Shown here: positions 60,773 through 64,000 of the stretch, piece after piece
How the letters are laid out: each line of letters opens with the position of its first letter
How positions within the stretch are numbered: position 1 is the first letter of the stretch
Source: Geodermatophilus dictyosporus
GTDB taxonomy: Bacteria > Actinomycetota > Actinomycetes > Mycobacteriales > Geodermatophilaceae
DNA: 64,000 bases
Assembly: GCF_900115505.1 (NCBI RefSeq)
Contig: NZ_FOWQ01000011.1
Coordinates: 106,574 to 170,573, forward strand
Direction of reading: 5' to 3'
Notes under the pieces: model-generated
What the model was told of the DNA's origin: nothing
What the model saw: only the letters and a program-made list of their open reading frames with translations
Database searches by the model: none
Position numbers and translations under genes: made by a program

Positions 60773-61015
60773 CTACTGCGTCGCCGGGCCGCCCTGCTCG
60801 GTGCCGGAGATGGTCCGCAGGAACTCGTGGCAGCGGCGGGCGCGCGCGGAGTCCTGCTCCATCACCTCGCGGAAGAACGCGGCGATGTCGTCGAGGCCCG
60901 CGTTCTCGGCGTCCCGCACGTACTGGCCGTAGTCGTGCCCGGCCTTCAGCGAGTGGTATTGCACGGAGATGAGGTCGAAGGTGACGTCCTCGAAGCCGGT
61001 CTCACCGGTGGCCAT
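60773..61015 (-). CDS. Small conserved helical protein (possible ferritin-like)
   Basis: An 80-residue acidic, all-helical protein: VQYHSLKAGHDYGQYVRDAEN, LDDIAAFFREVMEQDSARARRCHEFL. It resembles a half ferritin-like/hemerythrin-type helical pair known as an actinobacterial conserved hypothetical; His and Glu residues might bind metal but no firm motif is seen. A perfect AGGAGG precedes the ATG. Confidence 0.7.
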   Translation of the reverse strand: MATGETGFEDVTFDLISVQYHSLKAGHDYGQYVRDAENAGLDDIAAFFREVMEQDSARARRCHEFLRTISGTEQGGPATQ

Positions 61016-61090
61016 GGGAACCTCCTGGTCGACGGGGGTGGGCGAAGCAGCAGGTTCCCCGCGCCCGACGTCCGAAACCGGACCGGTCCG

Positions 61091-61336
61091 TCACCGCGGG
61101 TCCGGCGGTGCCTCCGCGAACGCCCCGCCGGTGACGTCCCCGCCGCCGGCGTCGTCGGCGAGGGTCTGCCCGGCCGTGGTGTCCGCGTCGTCGGCGGCCA
61201 GTTCGTCCTCGCCGCTGGACGCCGGGTCGTCGCCGGCCGAGGCGAGGTCGGCGCCCTCGCCGTAGGCGCCGGGGTCGGCCTGCGTCGTCCGGGGGTCGTT
61301 GAGCGGGTCCGGGACGTCGGGGTCGGTGACGGTCAT
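61091..61336 (-). CDS. Small acidic disordered protein
   Basis: An 81-residue protein, about one third Asp/Glu, with no hydrophobic core (DPDVPDPLNDPRTT, DELAADDADTTAGQ). Probably intrinsically disordered. A GGGAG precedes the ATG. No family recognised; related acidic proteins are common in high-GC actinobacteria. Confidence 0.5.
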   Translation of the reverse strand: MTVTDPDVPDPLNDPRTTQADPGAYGEGADLASAGDDPASSGEDELAADDADTTAGQTLADDAGGGDVTGGAFAEAPPDPR

Positions 61337-61382
61337 GCGCTCCCGGGTGCCCGCCTCGACCGGCGGCGAACCGCTGGCGCAC

Positions 61383-61402
61383 GCGTAACCGCTGTGTTAC
61401 GC
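61383..61402. promoter_or_regulatory. ArsR operator GCGTAAC-N6-GTTACGC
   Basis: A perfect 7-bp inverted repeat lies 7 bp before the GTG of the ArsR gene. Its low GC content and position over the start of transcription support autoregulation. Confidence 0.7.
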
Positions 61403-61409
61403 ATGCACC

Positions 61410-61751
61410 GTGGAGGCGCTCGCGGCTCTCGCCGACCCGACCCGGAGGGAGCTGCTCGCCCTGCTGGCGCAGGGCGAGCTCGCCGCCGGTGAGCTCGCCG
61501 GCCGGTTCCCGGTGAGCCGCCCGGCGGTCAGCCGGCACCTGCGCGTGCTGCGCGAGGCCGGGCTGGTCCGCAGCCGGGTCGAGGGACGCCGGCGGCTCTA
61601 CGCGCTCGACCCGCGGCCGCTGCGGGAGCTCGACGAGTGGCTCGAGCCCTACCGCGACCTGTGGGCGCAGCGGCTCGACGCGCTGGACACCGAGATCGCC
61701 CGCGGCCGCCGGGCCCGGGTGCACACCCCGACGGACGGAGACGCCCCGTGA
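61410..61751 (+). CDS. ArsR-family transcriptional regulator (second cassette)
   Basis: A 113-residue winged-helix repressor: LAALADPTRRELLALLAQGE then the HTH with VSRPAVSRHLRVLREAGLV. Like the copy at 17.2 kb it lacks a metal-binding Cys pair and is coupled to an SRPBCC gene (GTGA overlap). The GTG start follows the operator by 7 bp with no ribosome site, so the message is probably leaderless or nearly so. Confidence 0.88.
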   Translation: MEALAALADPTRRELLALLAQGELAAGELAGRFPVSRPAVSRHLRVLREAGLVRSRVEGRRRLYALDPRPLRELDEWLEPYRDLWAQRLDALDTEIARGRRARVHTPTDGDAP

Positions 61752-62281
61752 CCGACCAGCAGACCCCCGCCGCGGCCCCGACCGACCGTCGCGGCGCCGT
61801 CAGCGCGCTCCCCGACGGCCGCCAGCGCCTGGAGTTCCGCCGCTCCTGGCCCGACGGTCCCGACGAGGTCTGGGCCGCGCTCACCGGACCCGACCGGCTG
61901 CCCCGCTGGATCGGCACCTACGAGGGCGAGCGGGCCCCCGGCGGCCGCGGCTCGTTCACCATGACCCACGAGTCCGAGCCGGCGAGCGAGGAGGTGACGA
62001 TCGTCGAGTGCGACCCGCCGCGCCGGCTGGTCGTCGAGTGGGTGCAGGCCGGGGCGGAGGGCTGGCGGGTCGAGCTCGACCTCACGGTGGAGAGCGGCCG
62101 CACCACCCTGCACTTCGTCCAGGTGTTCCCCGCCGGCACCGACGTCACCGACTTCGCCCTCGGCTGGCACTGGTACCTCGACAAGCTCGACGCCGAGGTC
62201 GGCGGGCGACCGGTCCCCGCCGACTGGGACGCCTTCCTCGCCGCGGCCGGCCCCGACTACGGTCGCGCGCCCGACGCCTGA
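61748..62281 (+). CDS. SRPBCC domain protein (second cassette)
   Basis: A 177-residue START-like protein: RLEFRRSWPDGPDEVWAALTGPDRLPRWIG start and FALGWHWYLDKLDAEV C-terminal helix. It shares domain type and genetic context with the 17.6 kb protein but is only distantly similar. Its last 25 nt overlap the convergent membrane protein gene. Confidence 0.86.
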   Translation: MTDQQTPAAAPTDRRGAVSALPDGRQRLEFRRSWPDGPDEVWAALTGPDRLPRWIGTYEGERAPGGRGSFTMTHESEPASEEVTIVECDPPRRLVVEWVQAGAEGWRVELDLTVESGRTTLHFVQVFPAGTDVTDFALGWHWYLDKLDAEVGGRPVPADWDAFLAAAGPDYGRAPDA

Positions 62282-62679
62282 GCGCCCAGCACGGCCATCG
62301 CCCCCGCGGCCACCAGCCCGGCGGCGGCCACCGCGGCCTCCCCGGGTGCGTCGGCGGGGGAGGCCAGCCGCTGCCGCACCAGCCGCTCCTGCAGGTAGCC
62401 GGGCACCAGGGCGGCACCCACCCACCCGAGCACCGCGGCGGCGCGCCGGTCCGGGCGCGCGGCCAGCCGGGCCAGGGCCCCCGCGTGGACGGCGAGGGTC
62501 CAGGCCGGCGGGCCGAGCGCCGTCCCGGCCCACCACGCGTCCCGGCCCACCCGCGCCGGGTCGCCGGCCAGCAGCGGGGTGTCGAAGGCCCGTCGCCGGC
62601 GCAGCGCCAGGACCTGACCGGCCAGGCCGGCGGCGAGCTGGACGCCGGCGACGGCGAGGAGCGCCCGGCGGCCGGTCAC
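62257..62679 (-). CDS. Small membrane protein, unknown function
   Basis: A 140-residue protein with about three or four TM helices (VTGRRALLAVAGVQLAAGLA, ALGPPAWTLAVHAGALARLA, AAVLGWVGAALVPG, GEAAVAAAGLVAAGAMAVL). No family recognised. It overlaps the stop of the Old Yellow Enzyme gene by GTGA and is co-transcribed with it. Confidence 0.65.
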   Translation of the reverse strand: MTGRRALLAVAGVQLAAGLAGQVLALRRRRAFDTPLLAGDPARVGRDAWWAGTALGPPAWTLAVHAGALARLAARPDRRAAAVLGWVGAALVPGYLQERLVRQRLASPADAPGEAAVAAAGLVAAGAMAVLGAQASGARP

Positions 62680-63851
62680 CGGGCGCGCTCGGCGACCTGC
62701 ACCGGGCCCGGCCCCGTCCACGGGCCCAGCGTGCCGAGGAACTCCCGCCGCCGGCCCAGCCGCGGTCCCGCCTGCACCGGGTAGGCGTCGTAGCGGCCGG
62801 TGAGCTCCCGGGCGGCGTGGACGGCGAAGTTCGGGTCCTCCTGCGCCTCCCGGGCGACCGCCACCAGGTCGGCCAGGCCCCCGGCGACGACGGCCTCGGC
62901 CTGGTGCGGGTCGACGATCAGCCCGACGGCCATCGTCGCGACGTCCGCCTCGGCGCGGAGCCGGGCGGCGAAGGGCACCTGGTAGCCGTAGCCCAGCGGG
63001 TGCCGCCAGCCGCCCAGCCCGCCGCCGGAGACGTCCACGACGTCGACGCCGCGGTCGCGCAGCTCCGCGGAGAAGGCCACGGTGTCCTCGAGGGTGATCC
63101 CGCCCTCGGAGCCGTCGACGGCCGAGACCCGCACCAGCAGCGGCCGGTCCTCGGGCCACGCGGCGCGCACGGCCGCCACCACCTCCAGCGGGAAGCGCGT
63201 GCGCGCCTCGCGCGAGCCGCCGTAGCCGTCGGTGCGCCGGTTGGACAGCGGCGAGAGGAACTGGTGCAGCAGGTAGCCGTGCGCGGCGTGCACCTCGACG
63301 ACGTCGAAGCCGGCGGCCAGCGCCCGCCGGGTCGCGGCGACGAAGGCGTCGCGCACCTCGCCGAGCTCGGCGACGGTCAGCTCGTGCGGCACCGGCCAGC
63401 CGGGGCCCGCGGGGACGGCGCTGGCCGAGACCGTGGGCCAGGGCGCCTCGCCGGGCCGCGCGTTCTCCGCGGTCACCGCGGCGCCGCCGTCCCACGGCCG
63501 CTGGCTGCTGGCCTTGGCGCCGGCGTGGGCCAGCTGGATGCCCGCGACCGCGCCGTGCGCGCGGAGGAAGTCAGCGACCCGGGCCAGGCCGGGCACGTGC
63601 CGGTCGGACCACAGGCCGACGTCCCCGTGGCTGATCCGGCCCTCCGGCGTCACGGCCGTCGCCTCGACCAGCACCAGGCCGAAGCCGCCCAGGGCGAAGC
63701 GGCCCAGGTGCACCAGGTGGTAGTCACCGACCAGGCCGTCGGCGACGGAGTACTGGCACATCGGGGCGACCACCAGCCGGTTGGGCACGGTCACCCCGCG
63801 CACGGTCAGCGGGGTCAGCAGGGCGGGCGTCTCGGGTGTGGAACTGGTCAC
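62676..63851 (-). CDS. NADH:flavin oxidoreductase / Old Yellow Enzyme (YqjM-like)
   Basis: A 391-residue FMN TIM-barrel. The thermophilic-like OYE cysteine is present in APMCQYS, and HGYLLHQFLSPLSNRRTDGYGGS is the classic OYE motif with HAAHGY before it supplying the substrate-binding His pair. It reduces activated C=C bonds using NAD(P)H. GTG start 63851. Confidence 0.92.
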   Translation of the reverse strand: MTSSTPETPALLTPLTVRGVTVPNRLVVAPMCQYSVADGLVGDYHLVHLGRFALGGFGLVLVEATAVTPEGRISHGDVGLWSDRHVPGLARVADFLRAHGAVAGIQLAHAGAKASSQRPWDGGAAVTAENARPGEAPWPTVSASAVPAGPGWPVPHELTVAELGEVRDAFVAATRRALAAGFDVVEVHAAHGYLLHQFLSPLSNRRTDGYGGSREARTRFPLEVVAAVRAAWPEDRPLLVRVSAVDGSEGGITLEDTVAFSAELRDRGVDVVDVSGGGLGGWRHPLGYGYQVPFAARLRAEADVATMAVGLIVDPHQAEAVVAGGLADLVAVAREAQEDPNFAVHAARELTGRYDAYPVQAGPRLGRRREFLGTLGPWTGPGPVQVAERAR

Positions 63852-64000
63852 GTCAGGGGCTCAACACCGCCCGGGCCAGGCGTCTTCCGGGTGACGACGA
63901 CACGCGTGGGCCTCTATGTCCAGTGCCGCTCCGGACTAGGTTGGTGGCCGCGGTGGGCGTGGGTGTCTGGCTTGAGCGAAGAGCAGGATCGGGACTGCAA
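63852..64000. other. Window end, possible start of a further gene
   Basis: The last 149 bp hold no complete gene. A short frame starting TTG at 63973 (LSEEQDRDC...) could be the first codons of a gene continuing past the window, but there is no strong ribosome site. Too little is present to call it. Confidence 0.25.

Overview
The window is very GC-rich, with almost exclusively G or C at third codon positions. It carries mycofactocin, mycothiol-type and F420-linked genes, many GTG starts, leaderless-looking promoters, IdeR/DtxR iron boxes and an actinobacterial SAM-IV riboswitch. This points to an actinobacterial chromosome, most plausibly Geodermatophilaceae (Blastococcus, Geodermatophilus or Modestobacter type); the family is inferred from gene content and style, since no rRNA gene is present. 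I saw no rRNA, tRNA, CRISPR array, insertion sequence or prophage. Genes are tightly packed, with many 4-bp start/stop overlaps and several convergent overlaps.

Layout. 1-5.7 kb: end of a creatininase (probable mycofactocin MftE), a DUF427 protein, an NCS1 permease, an iron-siderophore binding lipoprotein, and a cysteine hydrolase coupled to the mycofactocin glycosyltransferase mftF. 5.7-8.4 kb: an AcoR-type GAF regulator and an MFS exporter. 8.6-13.6 kb: a four-gene molybdenum hydroxylase operon in form II CO-dehydrogenase style (S-L-M-CoxG) with a membrane-anchored CoxG. 13.7-22.2 kb: hydrolases, DedA, an amidohydrolase, an ArsR-SRPBCC cassette with two operators, an MBL hydrolase, and the TldD/TldE protease pair. 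22.3-31.3 kb: a Ser/Thr kinase with an extracytoplasmic sensor part, a lipoprotein, an F420 pair (LLM oxidoreductase plus F420:NADP oxidoreductase), a Cys-rich small protein, an NlpC/P60 cell-wall hydrolase and an APC permease. 31.3-36.9 kb: a MetE-like methyltransferase, a gamma carbonic anhydrase, and a methionine/cysteine operon metY-metX-aldolase under a SAM-IV riboswitch. 37-41.3 kb: an MscS channel and assorted enzymes. 41.3-45.4 kb: siderophore utilisation (a siderophore-interacting reductase convergent with a FecCD-type ABC importer), each promoter carrying an IdeR-like box. 45.4-49.2 kb: a DsbA-like protein, glutathione peroxidase, DUF2237 and two secreted repeat proteins, one chaplin-like with a sortase E-type anchor. 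49.3-64 kb: acetoacetyl-CoA synthetase, NUDIX, a DeoR regulator, an acyl-CoA dehydrogenase fossil, two MFS transporters, a GH13 glucosidase, SDR, FKBP, a CDF transporter, FrnE, a second ArsR-SRPBCC cassette and an Old Yellow Enzyme.

Working together. Three separated transcription units (binding protein at 3.6 kb, reductase at 41.4 kb, permeases/ATPase at 45.4 kb) appear to form one iron regulon: each has an IdeR-like 19-mer that contains the probable -10 element. The methionine block joins sulfhydrylation enzymes under SAM control. Two ArsR-SRPBCC cassettes 44 kb apart share one design, a dyad operator just upstream of a coupled regulator-SRPBCC pair. Many monocistrons share a TANNNT hexamer exactly 6 nt before the start codon, suggesting widespread leaderless transcripts. 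The strongest candidates for something poorly described are the chaplin-like LAYTG surface protein with its Pro/Val/Ala-rich neighbour (47-49 kb) and the dyad-controlled Cys-rich protein at 26.9 kb.
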